Part shown: positions 35,673 through 45,576 of the stretch, piece by piece | Layout: every line of letters starts with the position of its first letter | Numbering within the stretch: the first letter of the stretch is position 1 | Origin: Staphylococcus sp. IVB6214 | Lineage (GTDB): Bacteria; Bacillota; Bacilli; Staphylococcales; Staphylococcaceae | Direction of reading: 5' to 3' | Assembly: GCF_025558585.1 (NCBI RefSeq) | Contig: NZ_CP094723.1 | Location: 2,127,279-2,191,278 of the forward strand | DNA length: 64,000 bases | The notes under the pieces: model-generated | The model's database searches: none | What the model was told of the DNA's origin: nothing | What the model saw: the letters and a program-made list of their open reading frames with translations, nothing else | Made by a program: the position numbers and the translations under genes

Positions 35673-37613
35673 TTATAAATTTCCCTCCTGACTTATCCTT
35701 TCGATACTCTCAATCATAGCTGTTTTATGACCTTCCAACATATGCTGCCTGTCATCTTCATTCATAATCAGCTGACTTAACTGTCCCAATGCATTCAAAT
35801 GGACTTGTGCATTACTCGTTGCCAGTACAATGACGACCTTTACAGGATCAAAGCGTTCATGGTCAAACGCCACACCTTCTTGAAAATGTACAACTGCCAT
35901 ACTAACTGGTACGCGTACATGTTCAAAATGTGCATGCACTAATGCGATATGAGGACTGATCACCATATAAGGACCAAAACGATCCAATTGCGTCAGTATC
36001 TCCTGTGCGTATTGTTCATCAACATGTCCCGATGCAACGAGTACATCCACACTTTGATAAATGGCTGCTGTCCGATTTTCTGCATGTTGTGCTGTTAAAA
36101 TATGCTTAGGTGGTAAGACAGCTTTGAGCGCTGGCCCTGACAATTGATCATGTGCGACAGTTGCCTCTCGGTACGCATTAATCATTTGATTGATTTTCGC
36201 CCGATCGTTTTTATTCAAGAAGGGTGATACATTGATTGCAGGAACTGAGAATGCATCAACCGGTACAGTCGAGATAATATAGTCAATATTTTGCGACTGT
36301 AAAAAGCTTTCTGAAATATCATAGATTGAAAAAGCATCTAAGATTTCTAATTCTGGATAAATTCTCTTAATGCGACTTTTCAACAGTTGCGATGTCCCAA
36401 CACCTGAACCACAGAGTAAAACCACTTTAATTCGAGATGCCTGTGTATTATCCACACGCTCCATAGAAGACGCAAAATGAAGTGCCAAATATGCCAATTC
36501 ATCTTCACTAAACGTGACATCGTACGTTTCTTCTAAAATTTGAACTTGTTGCTGAATCACTGCAACCAGCTCTTGATAATCATGTAGAATCTCTGCTTTC
36601 AACGGGTTCGTGTGCGTCATACCAAAGCGCATGCGATGCATTGCTGGCTGAAGATGTGTCAACAAACTCGTGCGTAATTTATGATCTCGATCAAATGAAA
36701 CACCCATCTGCGCACTCACTTGTTGTACAAACTTTTGAATGACCTGTCCTAAAGCATCGACATCTGACGCCGCATCAAAACGTGTCCCTTTTGCACCTAG
36801 TAGATGGAGCGTGATAAACGCCGCTTCTGTTTTTGGGAACGTCACATTGAACAATGATTCGAGCTGTTGCGTCATATCGATTGCCAGTTGAAAAGCATCT
36901 GTATTTTGTAAACGTCTATATTCCGAATCAGGTATATCGAAATGGAATTGATCACGTGCGCGATGTATCGCAATGACAATATGAAAGATTAAGCCATCAA
37001 TTGCTTCTTGTACGAGCTGTAACTGCTGACTGCGCAATGATGATACGACAATCTGCCTGATTTGTTCCAATTCTTTTTGTGAGAAAGGTGCGATACCTAG
37101 CTGTGGAGCCGCATGTGTAAAGTATGCTTGTACTACTTTTGCATAGGCTTCTCTCAAAGCTTTTTCACTGCCTTCAATCACAAAACCCTTATTGCGAATA
37201 TATTCTAACGTTAAACCGTAGTCCGACAATTCACTTTGTACACTCTTCAAATCTTCAACAACGGTACGCCTAGATACGTGTAACATGTCAGCCAGTGTAT
37301 TAGAACTCACAGGTTGCACAGATTCAAAAAGCTTTAAGAGAATGTTATCTCTACGTTCTTCTTTTGAATAATGAACGAGCAAAGCATCATTCTCTGAACT
37401 TTGAACAGCTGCTTGATCATTGATTTTAATTCCTAAACTTTTATTGCGCATAACCTCTAACCGATACTGTTCCTGATAGGTTTCGATATACGTTAGATCA
37501 TATTGAATCGTACGTTCTGACACACGGAATCTGTTGGCAAGTTCTGCAATCGTCACGAAATCATGACGTGATGAAAGATAAGCTACAATTTGTCTTTGAC
37601 GATTACTCAACAA
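35673..37613 (-). CDS. PRD-containing PTS transcription regulator (BglG/MtlR type)
   Basis: The 646 residues contain two N-terminal HTH domains (about 1-60 and 85-165, with IAELANRFRVSERTIQYDLT), two PRD domains (about 185-400), an EIIB-like domain with VVLLCGSGVGTSQLL (about 405-490) and an EIIA-like domain with VISPHIALVHAHFE (about 500-646). Phosphorylation of PRD and EII domains would tie activity to PTS flux. It starts at TTG 37613, 7 bases after AAGGAGGT; a second TTG follows at once. It is first in the operon, with a cre site upstream. Confidence 0.88.
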   Translation of the reverse strand: MLSNRQRQIVAYLSSRHDFVTIAELANRFRVSERTIQYDLTYIETYQEQYRLEVMRNKSLGIKINDQAAVQSSENDALLVHYSKEERRDNILLKLFESVQPVSSNTLADMLHVSRRTVVEDLKSVQSELSDYGLTLEYIRNKGFVIEGSEKALREAYAKVVQAYFTHAAPQLGIAPFSQKELEQIRQIVVSSLRSQQLQLVQEAIDGLIFHIVIAIHRARDQFHFDIPDSEYRRLQNTDAFQLAIDMTQQLESLFNVTFPKTEAAFITLHLLGAKGTRFDAASDVDALGQVIQKFVQQVSAQMGVSFDRDHKLRTSLLTHLQPAMHRMRFGMTHTNPLKAEILHDYQELVAVIQQQVQILEETYDVTFSEDELAYLALHFASSMERVDNTQASRIKVVLLCGSGVGTSQLLKSRIKRIYPELEILDAFSIYDISESFLQSQNIDYIISTVPVDAFSVPAINVSPFLNKNDRAKINQMINAYREATVAHDQLSGPALKAVLPPKHILTAQHAENRTAAIYQSVDVLVASGHVDEQYAQEILTQLDRFGPYMVISPHIALVHAHFEHVRVPVSMAVVHFQEGVAFDHERFDPVKVVIVLATSNAQVHLNALGQLSQLIMNEDDRQHMLEGHKTAMIESIERISQEGNL

Positions 37614-37636
37614 ATGTATTACCTCCTTATAACTAT

Positions 37637-37650
37637 TGTAAGCGTTTCCT
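37637..37650 (-). promoter_or_regulatory. Candidate cre (CcpA) site
   Basis: TGTAAGCGTTTCCT agrees with the cre consensus TGWAANCGNTNWCA at 12 of 14 positions, 24 bases before the PTS regulator start. Glucose repression of the operon is likely. Confidence 0.6.
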
Positions 37651-38013
37651 GATGTTTATGGATGTGCAATCTATTTCGTCTAACAATCCGAATCATTTCA
37701 CATCTGTCAGAATTCAATAACAATACATAGCTTACACACTGTTTCTTAAAAAGAGATGTTAAACTGTAAAAAAAACAAAAATTCGACACATATCATGATA
37801 CGTTCATATAACGTACACGAACAATTCGGTCATCACTGTTCCTTTATTAATTATGTATCAATTTCTTATTCAAGCGTTTTTCTTAGACAACTGCTAAAAT
37901 AGAAAGTGTTAATAGACTGAAGCCATATAGAGAAGCATTAGAATAAGGGCTTATGAAAAAGTTCTGTACAATTAAACGCATCATCAAAGTAACGAACAAG
38001 TGAGAGCACCATG

Positions 38014-38180
38014 AAAGATTCATGATCTATTTAGTACTAACAAGCGCAATCCTATCAGATTGGCGAATGATTTTGGATTAATCACCACAAAACCTATCGT
38101 TGTTATGGCTTTTATCATTCATTATTATCTTAATCACTGTGCCTTTATTTAAAAAAACGCATAAAGAGGAGGATTCATAA
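38014..38180 (+). pseudogene. Possible decayed C-terminus of a transporter
   Basis: One frame reads NKRNPIRLANDFGLITTKPI and VVMAF up to about 38115. A second frame continues with a hydrophobic run, SFIIILITVPLFKK, and a charged tail ending in TAA, which overlaps the amidohydrolase ATG (TAATG). Neither frame has a start. It looks like the frameshifted end of a membrane transporter once coupled to the amidohydrolase. The rest of the gap (37651-38013) shows no gene. Confidence 0.35.
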
Positions 38181-39355
38181 TGCTACAAACACTTATCAAT
38201 ACATTAAAAGAGAAAGAATCTCGCATGATTGAGATTCGACGTCACCTACATCAATATCCAGAGTTATCATTTCATGAAGAAGAAACACCAAAATATATTG
38301 CAGATTTTTATCGAGACAAAGACTGTACAGTAGAGACCAACGTCGGTCCAAACGGCTTGAAAGTCACAATCGACAGCGGTAACCCCGGCAAAACAATTGC
38401 CATTCGTGCAGATTTTGATGCACTACCGATTCAAGAAGACACAGGTTTGCCTTTTGCTTCTAAAAATGAAGGTGTGATGCATGCATGCGGTCACGATGCA
38501 CACACTGCCTACATGCTCATACTGGCAGAGACATTGATCGAGATGAAAGAACAATTCAACGGAAAAGTCATCGTTATTCACCAGCCAGCAGAAGAAGTCC
38601 CACCCGGTGGCGCACAAGCGATGATTAAAGACGGTGTCCTAGACGGCGTCGACCATGTCTTAGGCGTACATGTTATGAGCCATATGCCTGTTGGCAACAT
38701 CTATTATCGTGAAGGCAATGTCCAAACAGGTAGAGATTTCTTTAACTTAAAAATACTAGGAAAGGGCGGTCACGGTTCATCACCGCATACTGCCAACGAC
38801 AGTATCGTCGCAGGATCATACTTTGTCACTGCCCTTCAAACTATTGTCTCAAGACGTCTCAATCCATTCGAAACGGGTGTCGTGACAATCGGCTCTTTCG
38901 ATGGCAAAGGACAATTCAATATTATTCAAGACAGCGTTGAAATTGCGGGTGATGTACGTGCATTAACTGATGTTACGAAGCAGACAATTAAAAGGGAAAT
39001 CAATCGTCTCTCTGATGGTCTTGAAGCGATGTATGGGGTGACTTGTGATTTAGACTACCAAGATGACTACCCGGCTCTCTATAACGATCCAGCGTTCACA
39101 CAATTCGTCGTATCATCCATTGAGGAAGCTGAAACAGATGCGATTCAAGGGATTGAACGTTGTGAGCCACAACCGCCATCCGAAGACTTTGCTTATTACG
39201 CTAAAACTTTGCCAAGTACTTTTATTTATGCGGGCGCTGCACCTGAAGATAGTGAACATTACCCACATCACCATCCAAAATTTGATATTAGTGAGAAATC
39301 ATTACGTGTCGCAGCTGAAGCAGTCGGCATCACAGTATTAAACTATTTAACATAA
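38180..39355 (+). CDS. M20-family amidohydrolase (N-acyl amino acid / hippurate hydrolase type)
   Basis: This 391-residue zinc peptidase-family protein has MHACGHDAHTAY (metal ligands), HQPAEEVPPGGAQAMI (catalytic Glu pair), LGVHV and the dimerisation-domain motif GGHGSSPHTANDS. Relatives release amino acids from N-acyl or aryl conjugates. GAGGAGG precedes the ATG. The possible transporter remnant upstream suggests it was once paired with uptake of its substrate. The exact substrate is unknown. Confidence 0.87.
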   Translation: MLQTLINTLKEKESRMIEIRRHLHQYPELSFHEEETPKYIADFYRDKDCTVETNVGPNGLKVTIDSGNPGKTIAIRADFDALPIQEDTGLPFASKNEGVMHACGHDAHTAYMLILAETLIEMKEQFNGKVIVIHQPAEEVPPGGAQAMIKDGVLDGVDHVLGVHVMSHMPVGNIYYREGNVQTGRDFFNLKILGKGGHGSSPHTANDSIVAGSYFVTALQTIVSRRLNPFETGVVTIGSFDGKGQFNIIQDSVEIAGDVRALTDVTKQTIKREINRLSDGLEAMYGVTCDLDYQDDYPALYNDPAFTQFVVSSIEEAETDAIQGIERCEPQPPSEDFAYYAKTLPSTFIYAGAAPEDSEHYPHHHPKFDISEKSLRVAAEAVGITVLNYLT

Positions 39356-39361
39356 ACTAAT

Positions 39362-39397
39362 CCCCTATTTCTAATCATTTCAGAAATAGGGGCTTTC
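39362..39397. terminator. Terminator between amidohydrolase and norB
   Basis: CCCCTATTTCT pairs with AGAAATAGGGG (11 bp), followed by CTTTCTCTT on the plus strand. Confidence 0.8.
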
Positions 39398-39399
39398 TC

Positions 39400-40791
39400 T
39401 TACATATGTGATTGTGTTTTAGGCACTGTGACAAAGATAATGATGAACGCAAGGAGTGCCAATAATACATTTAGGCCGAGCCCTGCCATCGCACCCATAT
39501 GAATATTCGTTGCATTGGTTACAACACCATAAACCGCACCTGATAGCGCAATACCGAACGCGCCACCTAACGAAGATGCCATTTTATAGATACCTGATGC
39601 CGCACCCGCCTTTTCTTGCGGTGAATTTGCAATGGCTGTATCTGTTGATGGCGTCGCATAGAAACCTAAACCAAAGCCATAGAACAAGTAGCCGATCACG
39701 CAAACGACAATATACATTGTGCTTGGTAGGAATGTCATTGAAATCATCACAATTCCAAACATATTAAACATCGCACCGATCAACATTGGTTTTCTCGCAC
39801 CCACACGCTGCAACGCCATCTCACCGACACGAATCATTGCCAACACGGTAACCAGATATGTGATTGATAGATAACCCGCTTGAGAGCCATTCAACCCGAG
39901 TCCTTGTTGAACGAAAGTATTAGAGACGAGCAACGTCCCTGCTACACCATTTAATAAGAAGTTTGACAATGTTGCACCCATATACGACGTTGATTTAAAC
40001 AACTTAAAGTCGATTAATGGCGTTTCTTGATATTTTTCCACTTTGACAAAAAGGAATGTCGTCACAATAAACATTAAAATTAAACTTAAAATAATCGGTG
40101 ACAAAAAGCCTAACGTACCACTTTGTGTAATGACAATATTGATACTCAACATCATCAATACAAATAAGATAAGTCCTCGAACATCAAAGCGATAATCTGA
40201 CTGATGTGTCGCTTTCGTTTCAGGTGTTCCTTTGATTAACACCATCGACGCCAGTGCTACCACAATTGAAATAATAAAAATCCAACGCCATCCGAAGTTC
40301 GTCGCAATAACACCACCGAACAATGAAGCAACACCCGAACCACCCCATGAACCAATAGACCAGTAGCTCAATGCACGTTGACGATCTTTGCCTTGATAGT
40401 ACGTCTTCATAATTGCCAAAGTAGAAGGCATAATTGTAGCGGCAGACAGCCCTTGAATCACACGACCTACAATCAATAATGCAGGCACGTTGCTGACAAT
40501 AATAATTAATGATCCAATGACGCTTAACCATAACCCAACGTATGTGATTTTTACACGCCCAACTTTATCCGCTAAACTCCCCGCACCAACGACAAACATC
40601 CCTGAAAAGAGTGCGGTAATACTCAAAGCAATACTGATTGTGCCGAGATTACTATGATACGTATTCTGTAAGGCAGGCACCACATTCAATAGCGACTGAG
40701 CAAATAGCCAGAATGTAATGACCCCGAGTACAATCCCTAAAATTAACTTATTATCTCCTTGATACATTTGCGTCTTGTCTTGTTGAACCAT
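39400..40791 (-). CDS. norB: NorB-like multidrug efflux MFS transporter
   Basis: The 463 residues, about 14 membrane segments, equal S. aureus NorB in length and follow it closely: GIVLGVITFWLFAQSLLNVV, TALFSGMFVVGAGSLADKVGR, MPSTLAIMKTYYQGKDRQRA, then FYATPSTDTAIANSP. NorB exports quinolones and other compounds using proton motive force. Natural resistance depends on expression, which cannot be read here. TAGGAGG precedes the ATG. The gene stands alone. Confidence 0.85.
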   Translation of the reverse strand: MVQQDKTQMYQGDNKLILGIVLGVITFWLFAQSLLNVVPALQNTYHSNLGTISIALSITALFSGMFVVGAGSLADKVGRVKITYVGLWLSVIGSLIIIVSNVPALLIVGRVIQGLSAATIMPSTLAIMKTYYQGKDRQRALSYWSIGSWGGSGVASLFGGVIATNFGWRWIFIISIVVALASMVLIKGTPETKATHQSDYRFDVRGLILFVLMMLSINIVITQSGTLGFLSPIILSLILMFIVTTFLFVKVEKYQETPLIDFKLFKSTSYMGATLSNFLLNGVAGTLLVSNTFVQQGLGLNGSQAGYLSITYLVTVLAMIRVGEMALQRVGARKPMLIGAMFNMFGIVMISMTFLPSTMYIVVCVIGYLFYGFGLGFYATPSTDTAIANSPQEKAGAASGIYKMASSLGGAFGIALSGAVYGVVTNATNIHMGAMAGLGLNVLLALLAFIIIFVTVPKTQSHM

Positions 40792-41310
40792 ACTTGTTCC
40801 TCCTAAGCTTTCAATAAGATATATGGGCGGTTGCTGATGTTCGTAACTTTTAAGATAGTGATAGGAATCAATCCAATTCAGCTATTTTCCCACCACAACA
40901 ACTGATATATCTTATGCGCTGCTCACATTAATTTTTAAAAATAGCAGTTGATAGAACAACAAGTATTACAATGCGATGAATCTGCTATTTCTAAGTTTTG
41001 AAATACATGATATATGCAACCTTATCACGTGTAAAGACACGTCATTTTGTCTCTATTGATCATGTGACTTCATACGTTAATAACACTTTAGCACATCTTT
41101 GAGAAAGATAGTTAGAAATATTATGATGTAAACGTATTCATTATGTAAATAAATTTAATTTATAAATAATAAAACATCACTATAAAAATGTATGCCACAT
41201 CTAAACAACAGCAGAATAACTACATCGAATTTTTTCAATGTTCACTTTTATGTTACCTTATATTTAGGAATATTTTTGTTGGGAGAATATATTAATAAAG
41301 GGGATTTTTA
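40792..41310. other. Non-coding gap before a small membrane gene
   Basis: No gene is supported here. I see a short hairpin, ACGTGT-aaag-ACACGT (near 41027-41043), and a candidate cre site, TGTAAACGTATTCA (41127-41140, 13 of 14 consensus positions), which could serve norB or the downstream gene. Confidence 0.4.
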
Positions 41311-41577
41311 ATGACACCATATGTAATTATGTTCTTAATAACTATTTCAGTTATATCTTACATTCTTTACAACTTTATCAAGGATCAACCTATTATAAAT
41401 GTTTTCATAGCTATCATGATACAATCGATTTTATTATTTATCATAAGGTTCTTTTGGTTGAAGCAATCATTGAGTGATTCATTTGCATTATCTTTTGATT
41501 TATTAACAATCATTATAGCGATCATATATTATATTTATAAAATTAAGAAAAAGAAGAAAAAAACATTGGACTCTTGA
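41311..41577 (+). CDS. Small hypothetical membrane protein
   Basis: This 88-residue protein has three hydrophobic helices (MTPYVIMFLITISVISYILY; NVFIAIMIQSILLFIIRFFW; LLTIIIAIIYYIYKI) and a lysine tail facing the cytoplasm. GGGG lies 8 bases before the ATG. No family is recognised. Stand-alone and AT-rich, it may be an accessory gene. Confidence 0.6.
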   Translation: MTPYVIMFLITISVISYILYNFIKDQPIINVFIAIMIQSILLFIIRFFWLKQSLSDSFALSFDLLTIIIAIIYYIYKIKKKKKKTLDS

Positions 41578-41810
41578 GACAATAACAGTGCTAAACACGG
41601 AGCACCTTTCCTATTCTTATGTATTACACAACCAAGCTTCTACATCTTCTTACACTTTAAGAACTTGAATACTTTTATTTTTAGTCGTTTTAATATATCA
41701 TTACACATAGGTGCATCATGTCTCCTCTTTATTTTTTTGTTTAGTCACTTAAAATTATAGAGGCATGAGCGCTTTTTTTGTATCAAAATGATTTAAAAAA
41801 CAAAAAGGGC

Positions 41811-41833
41811 GGGATAGCAGTTCATGCCATCCC
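41811..41833 (-). terminator. Hairpin downstream of rpsR
   Basis: On the minus strand GGGATGGC pairs with GCTATCCC (8 bp, one wobble), followed by GCCCTTTTTG. It is a second terminator after the one at 41866-41898. Confidence 0.55.
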
Positions 41834-41865
41834 ACCACAAAAGATTAAGACCCTAAAAAACACAA

Positions 41866-41898
41866 AAAACCTCGCAACTTCAACAAGCTGCGAGGTTT
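41866..41898 (-). terminator. Terminator of rpsF-ssb-rpsR
   Basis: On the minus strand AAACCTCGCAGCTTG pairs with CAACTTGCGAGGTTT-type sequence around a short loop, followed by TTTTTTG, just after rpsR. Confidence 0.85.
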
Positions 41899-41906
41899 GA
41901 TATATC

Positions 41907-42149
41907 TTACGCTTCGTCTTTAACGAATGGTAATAATGCCATATGACGTGCGCGTTTGATAGCTGTTGTCAACATACGTTGATATTTAGCTGAAGTACCT
42001 GTCACACGACGTGGCAAAATTTTACCACGTTCTGAAATGAAACGTTTTAATAATTCAGTGTCTTTGTAGTCGATGTGTGTAATACCGTTTGCTGTGAAGT
42101 AGCAAACTTTTTTACGACGACGACCACCTCTTCTTGGTCCACCTGCCAT
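41907..42149 (-). CDS. rpsR: Ribosomal protein S18
   Basis: This 80-residue protein starts at ATG 42149 ([20 protein letters not shown]), with AGGAGG upstream. The S18 core [20 protein letters not shown] is intact. It binds the 30S platform with S6. It is last in rpsF-ssb-rpsR. The 8-residue longer reading is rejected. Confidence 0.97.
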   Translation of the reverse strand: MAGGPRRGGRRRKKVCYFTANGITHIDYKDTELLKRFISERGKILPRRVTGTSAKYQRMLTTAIKRARHMALLPFVKDEA

Positions 42150-42197
42150 GATGTGTGCCTCCTTCCTGTTCAATATTTTTATTGTTCCGTTCGTTTT

Positions 42198-42707
42198 TTA
42201 AAATGGTAAATCATCATCACTAATGTCTATTGGCCCGTTCGCATTCGCAAATGGGTTGTCATTACGTGGTGACTGATTGTTTTGATATGACGAATTTTGG
42301 CCTTGCTGTTGTCCACCGAAACTTTGTCCATAACTTTGGAAGTCGTTTCCATGGTTTGGACTATTTTGTGCGTGTCGTTGATTCGCTGATTTTGGCTCAA
42401 GGAATTGAACACTATCACAAACAACTTCAGTGACATAGACGCGTCGGCCTTCTTGGTTTTCGTAACTGCGTGACTGTAAGCGACCATCAACACCTGCAAG
42501 GCTACCTTTGAATAAGAAATTATTAACATTCTCAGCTTGTTTACGGAAAACAACGCAGTTAATAAAATCTGCTTCACGTTCCCCTTGCGCATTCGTAAAC
42601 GTACGATTCACTGCGAGAGTAAAAGTCGCTACACTTACGCCTGAGGGTGTCGTTCTGTATTCAGGATCTTTTGTTAATCGACCTACTAATACAACTCTGT
42701 TAATCAT
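42198..42707 (-). CDS. ssb: Single-stranded DNA-binding protein
   Basis: The OB fold ([20 protein letters not shown] ... [19 protein letters not shown]) of this 169-residue protein fills about residues 1-105. A glutamine/asparagine-rich linker follows, and the acidic tip DISDDDLPF recruits partner proteins. It lies between the S6 and S18 genes, the usual Firmicute arrangement. Confidence 0.97.
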   Translation of the reverse strand: MINRVVLVGRLTKDPEYRTTPSGVSVATFTLAVNRTFTNAQGEREADFINCVVFRKQAENVNNFLFKGSLAGVDGRLQSRSYENQEGRRVYVTEVVCDSVQFLEPKSANQRHAQNSPNHGNDFQSYGQSFGGQQQGQNSSYQNNQSPRNDNPFANANGPIDISDDDLPF

Positions 42708-42732
42708 GCTTCACGCCCCCATTAAAATTCTA

Positions 42733-43029
42733 TTACTTTTCTTCGTCTTCACGAACAACAATGTAACGAATGATATCGTCATTGATTTTTGCTAAACGTT
42801 GGAATTCGTCAGTCGCTGTGTTGTTTTCAGTTTGGATACGTACGATGTAGTAGTAACCATCTTTGAAATCTTCAATCTCGTAAGCTAAGCGACGTTTACC
42901 CCAGTCTTTCGTTTCTAATACTTCAGAACCGTCAGAAGCTAAAATTCCGTTGAAACGTTCAACAACTGCTTTACGTGCATCTTCCTCGATGTTAGGACGA
43001 ACGATGTACATTACTTCATATTTTCTCAT
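42733..43029 (-). CDS. rpsF: Ribosomal protein S6
   Basis: This 98-residue protein starts [20 protein letters not shown]. It is first in the operon, behind the S6:S18-binding leader. With S18 it represses its own mRNA. AAGGAGGTG precedes the ATG. Confidence 0.97.
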   Translation of the reverse strand: MRKYEVMYIVRPNIEEDARKAVVERFNGILASDGSEVLETKDWGKRRLAYEIEDFKDGYYYIVRIQTENNTATDEFQRLAKINDDIIRYIVVREDEEK

Positions 43030-43044
43030 TGTATATTTGCACCT

Positions 43045-43088
43045 CCTTGTGGTCTATGCGGCTTGTTACGCTTTTGCAACAAGCAAGG
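43045..43088 (-). promoter_or_regulatory. S6:S18 autoregulatory leader
   Basis: On the minus strand CCTTG pairs with CAAGG enclosing a CTTGTTGC/GCGTAACAAG hairpin and the asymmetric loop CCGCATAGACCA. The CCG in this loop mimics the S6:S18 site in 16S rRNA helix 22, as in the conserved rpsF leader. The outer pairing overlaps the rpsF ribosome site. Confidence 0.8.
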
Positions 43089-43182
43089 AATAATTTTCAT
43101 TACTCACATTTCAAAATTGTATCATACCCCTACCTTTTTGACAATCATGAACCTTCTATATTTTAGATTTTATTGTGATAGC

Positions 43183-43230
43183 CAAAAAAATCACTCCTTT
43201 CATCTTTAAGTAAAGTCATGAAAGAAGTGA
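43183..43230 (-). terminator. Terminator after ychF
   Basis: TCACTTCTTTCAT pairs with ATGAAAGGAGTGA (minus reading, one mismatch), followed by TTTTTTT. Confidence 0.8.
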
Positions 43231-43328
43231 AAATTTATTATCCATGTCATCCAACAGTATTAACAACAAGTGATGTATTCCTTACACTTTTCCATACTGT
43301 CAGATAAATTAATATGAAGTTTTTCGTC

Positions 43329-44426
43329 TTATACATTGAAACGGAAATGCACGACGTCGCCATCCTGCATAATATATTCCTTACCTTCAAGGCGCATTTT
43401 ACCCGCTTCTTTCGCCCCTTGTTCGCCATTATTGTTGACGAAATCATCGTAGCTTGTCACTTCCGCACGAATGAAGCCACGCTCGAAGTCTGTGTGGATG
43501 ATGCCGGCACATTGTGGCGCTGTCATGCCTTCTTTAAATGTCCACGCACGCACTTCTTGTACACCTGCTGTGAAATATGTCGCAAGTCCAAGTAAGTCGT
43601 ATGTCTTGCGGATCAAACGGTGTAAACCAGGCTCTTCAATGCCTAATTCTTCTAAGAACATTTCTTTGTCTTCATCATCGAGTGTCGCAATTTCTTCTTC
43701 AATTTTAGCACTGATTACGATGACTTCTGAATCTTCTTTCGCTGCGTACTCACGAATTGCTTGTACTTTGTCATTTTCTGCATCATTGACTTCATCTTCG
43801 CCGACATTCGCAATATAAAGCATCGATTTAGACGTTAATAGGTGTGCTTGGTTCACATATTTTTGATCTTCTTCGTTAAATTCTAAGCTACGCACTGGCT
43901 TACCATCTTCCAGCGCTTCTTTGATTTTGCTTAAAATACGCACTTCATTCATTGCTGTTTTGTCTTTTTGGCGCGCCATTTTTTCAATACGTGGTAAGCG
44001 TTTCTCTACTGACTCAAGGTCTGCGAGCACAAGTTCCATATTGATGACTTCAATATCTTCAATCGGATTCACACGACCGGCAACATGCGTCACGTTGTCG
44101 TCGTCGAATGCACGTACCACTTGGCAAATGGCATCTACTTCACGAATGTGTGATAAGAATTTATTACCAAGACCTTCCCCTTTTGAAGCACCTTTTACGA
44201 TACCCGCAATATCCGTAAATTCAAAAGTTGTCGGTAAAGTTTTCTTTGGATTGACAATTTCTGCTAACTTATCTAAACGCTTATCTGGTACTTCTACAAT
44301 ACCTACGTTAGGATCAATCGTCGCAAAGGGATAGTTAGCTGCTAACGCACCTGCCTTTGTAATTGCGTTAAATAGCGTAGACTTCCCTACGTTCGGTAAA
44401 CCTACAATACCCGCTGTTAAAGCCAT
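43329..44426 (-). CDS. ychF: Redox-responsive ATPase/GTPase YchF (OLA1 family)
   Basis: This 365-residue protein has G1 GLPNVGKSTLFN, G3 DIAGIVKGASKGEGLGNKFL and the ATP-favouring NVGEDE in place of NKxD. The C-terminal TGS domain (AWTFKEGMTAPQCAGIIHTD) is intact. It binds ribosomes and modulates stress responses. It overlaps the DUF951 stop by 1 base, in the mscS-DUF951-ychF operon. Confidence 0.95.
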   Translation of the reverse strand: MALTAGIVGLPNVGKSTLFNAITKAGALAANYPFATIDPNVGIVEVPDKRLDKLAEIVNPKKTLPTTFEFTDIAGIVKGASKGEGLGNKFLSHIREVDAICQVVRAFDDDNVTHVAGRVNPIEDIEVINMELVLADLESVEKRLPRIEKMARQKDKTAMNEVRILSKIKEALEDGKPVRSLEFNEEDQKYVNQAHLLTSKSMLYIANVGEDEVNDAENDKVQAIREYAAKEDSEVIVISAKIEEEIATLDDEDKEMFLEELGIEEPGLHRLIRKTYDLLGLATYFTAGVQEVRAWTFKEGMTAPQCAGIIHTDFERGFIRAEVTSYDDFVNNNGEQGAKEAGKMRLEGKEYIMQDGDVVHFRFNV

Positions 44427-44638
44427 TATTCATTCTCCTTATCTTGCATACTCGCAGACTCGAGTACGGTTTTTAATTTTTTATTGAATGTTTGACGTGG
44501 CAACATAATACTTCTCTGACAAGCTTCACATTTAATACGAATATCCGCGCCCATGCGAATAATCTTGAAGCGATTCGTGCCACATGCATGTTGTTTCTTC
44601 ATCTTTACTATATCATTTAAACCATATTTTGCAGACAC
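44426..44638 (-). CDS. DUF951 protein
   Basis: This protein of about 70 residues has a GTG start at 44638 chosen (VSAKYGLNDIVKMKKQHACG), because an AAGGTGG lies 10 bases upstream and the protein then aligns with the usual DUF951 length. The ATG at 44659 has no ribosome site. A predicted zinc-ribbon-like cysteine arrangement (HACG, IKCEACQRSI) suggests metal binding. The role is unknown; it is nearly always next to ychF and mscS in Firmicutes. Confidence 0.82.
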   Translation of the reverse strand: MSAKYGLNDIVKMKKQHACGTNRFKIIRMGADIRIKCEACQRSIMLPRQTFNKKLKTVLESASMQDKENE

Positions 44639-44659
44639 GTGCGTCACGCCACCTTTCAT

Positions 44660-45547
44660 TTATGGTTGCTCGTTGTTTTGTTGATACATTTGAACAAGTG
44701 TAGGTGCTGGTGCCTTAATGCCTTCTACTTGGAAAAAGTCTTTCAGTTCACGGCGTAAAATACGCGCACCTGTGAAGTTCTCACCCGGTAATGTTTCACC
44801 CGCAATACGAATGCTGACTTCATATGCGTTCACCGCATCGACACCCAAGACTTCCGGCGCCTCTAAAAATAAGTCATACTTCTTTGGAATCCCTTTAAGA
44901 AATTGATTCATTCTTTTCTCAACTTTTTCAAGGTTTTCATCGATAGAAACAGGAATATTAATAATTGCGACACCATTTGTTACAGAGTAGTTCGTTACTT
45001 CACTCATTGTACCATTAGGAATCGTAGAAAGCTCACCTGTAATCGACAAAATACGTGTGGAACGTAAGCCAATTGCTTTTACAGTTCCTTCTGCGATTGG
45101 TGCGCCGCTATTTTTAATACTGACATAGTCACCGACATCAAACTGGTTCTCAAAAATGATGAAAAAGCCTGTAATAATATCTTTCACTAATGTTTGCGCA
45201 CCAAAACCGATTGCTAAACCAACAACACCGGCACCGGCTAAGATACTTTCAACACTGATACCGAATTTACTTAAAATTGTCGTTAATGTAATAAACCATA
45301 CGAGGTATCCGACTGCATTTTGAACGAGTGTAATCAATGTATGCGAGCGTTTAGCACGACTCGTTCTGCCTGCATTACTATTTACTTTGAAGAATTGTTC
45401 AATTACTTTATTCAAAATACGCGTTACGATAAATGCTGCTAGGACGTATATCCCAACAATGACTAACTGTGTTAAAAGATTTGAATAAGTCTCTGGTTCA
45501 AGAAATGGTTGAATCATTCCTTTAATAATAGACTCAAATTTTTGCAT
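44660..45547 (-). CDS. mscS: Small-conductance mechanosensitive channel
   Basis: This 295-residue MscS-family protein has three N-terminal membrane helices. The pore-lining TM3 is glycine/alanine rich (AGAGVVGLAIGFGAQTLVKD), followed by the beta domain (FEDQFDVGDYVSI-type: ENQFDVGDYVSIKN) and a cytoplasmic alpha/beta domain. It releases solutes on hypo-osmotic shock. It comes before DUF951 and ychF, and after parB. Confidence 0.93.
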   Translation of the reverse strand: MQKFESIIKGMIQPFLEPETYSNLLTQLVIVGIYVLAAFIVTRILNKVIEQFFKVNSNAGRTSRAKRSHTLITLVQNAVGYLVWFITLTTILSKFGISVESILAGAGVVGLAIGFGAQTLVKDIITGFFIIFENQFDVGDYVSIKNSGAPIAEGTVKAIGLRSTRILSITGELSTIPNGTMSEVTNYSVTNGVAIINIPVSIDENLEKVEKRMNQFLKGIPKKYDLFLEAPEVLGVDAVNAYEVSIRIAGETLPGENFTGARILRRELKDFFQVEGIKAPAPTLVQMYQQNNEQP

Positions 45548-45576
45548 AATGATATCCTTTCTTTCAATTGATATGG

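Noticed and set aside
42227..42592. 121-residue minus-strand frame inside ssb
   Set aside because: It is a shifted-frame shadow of the well-supported ssb gene.
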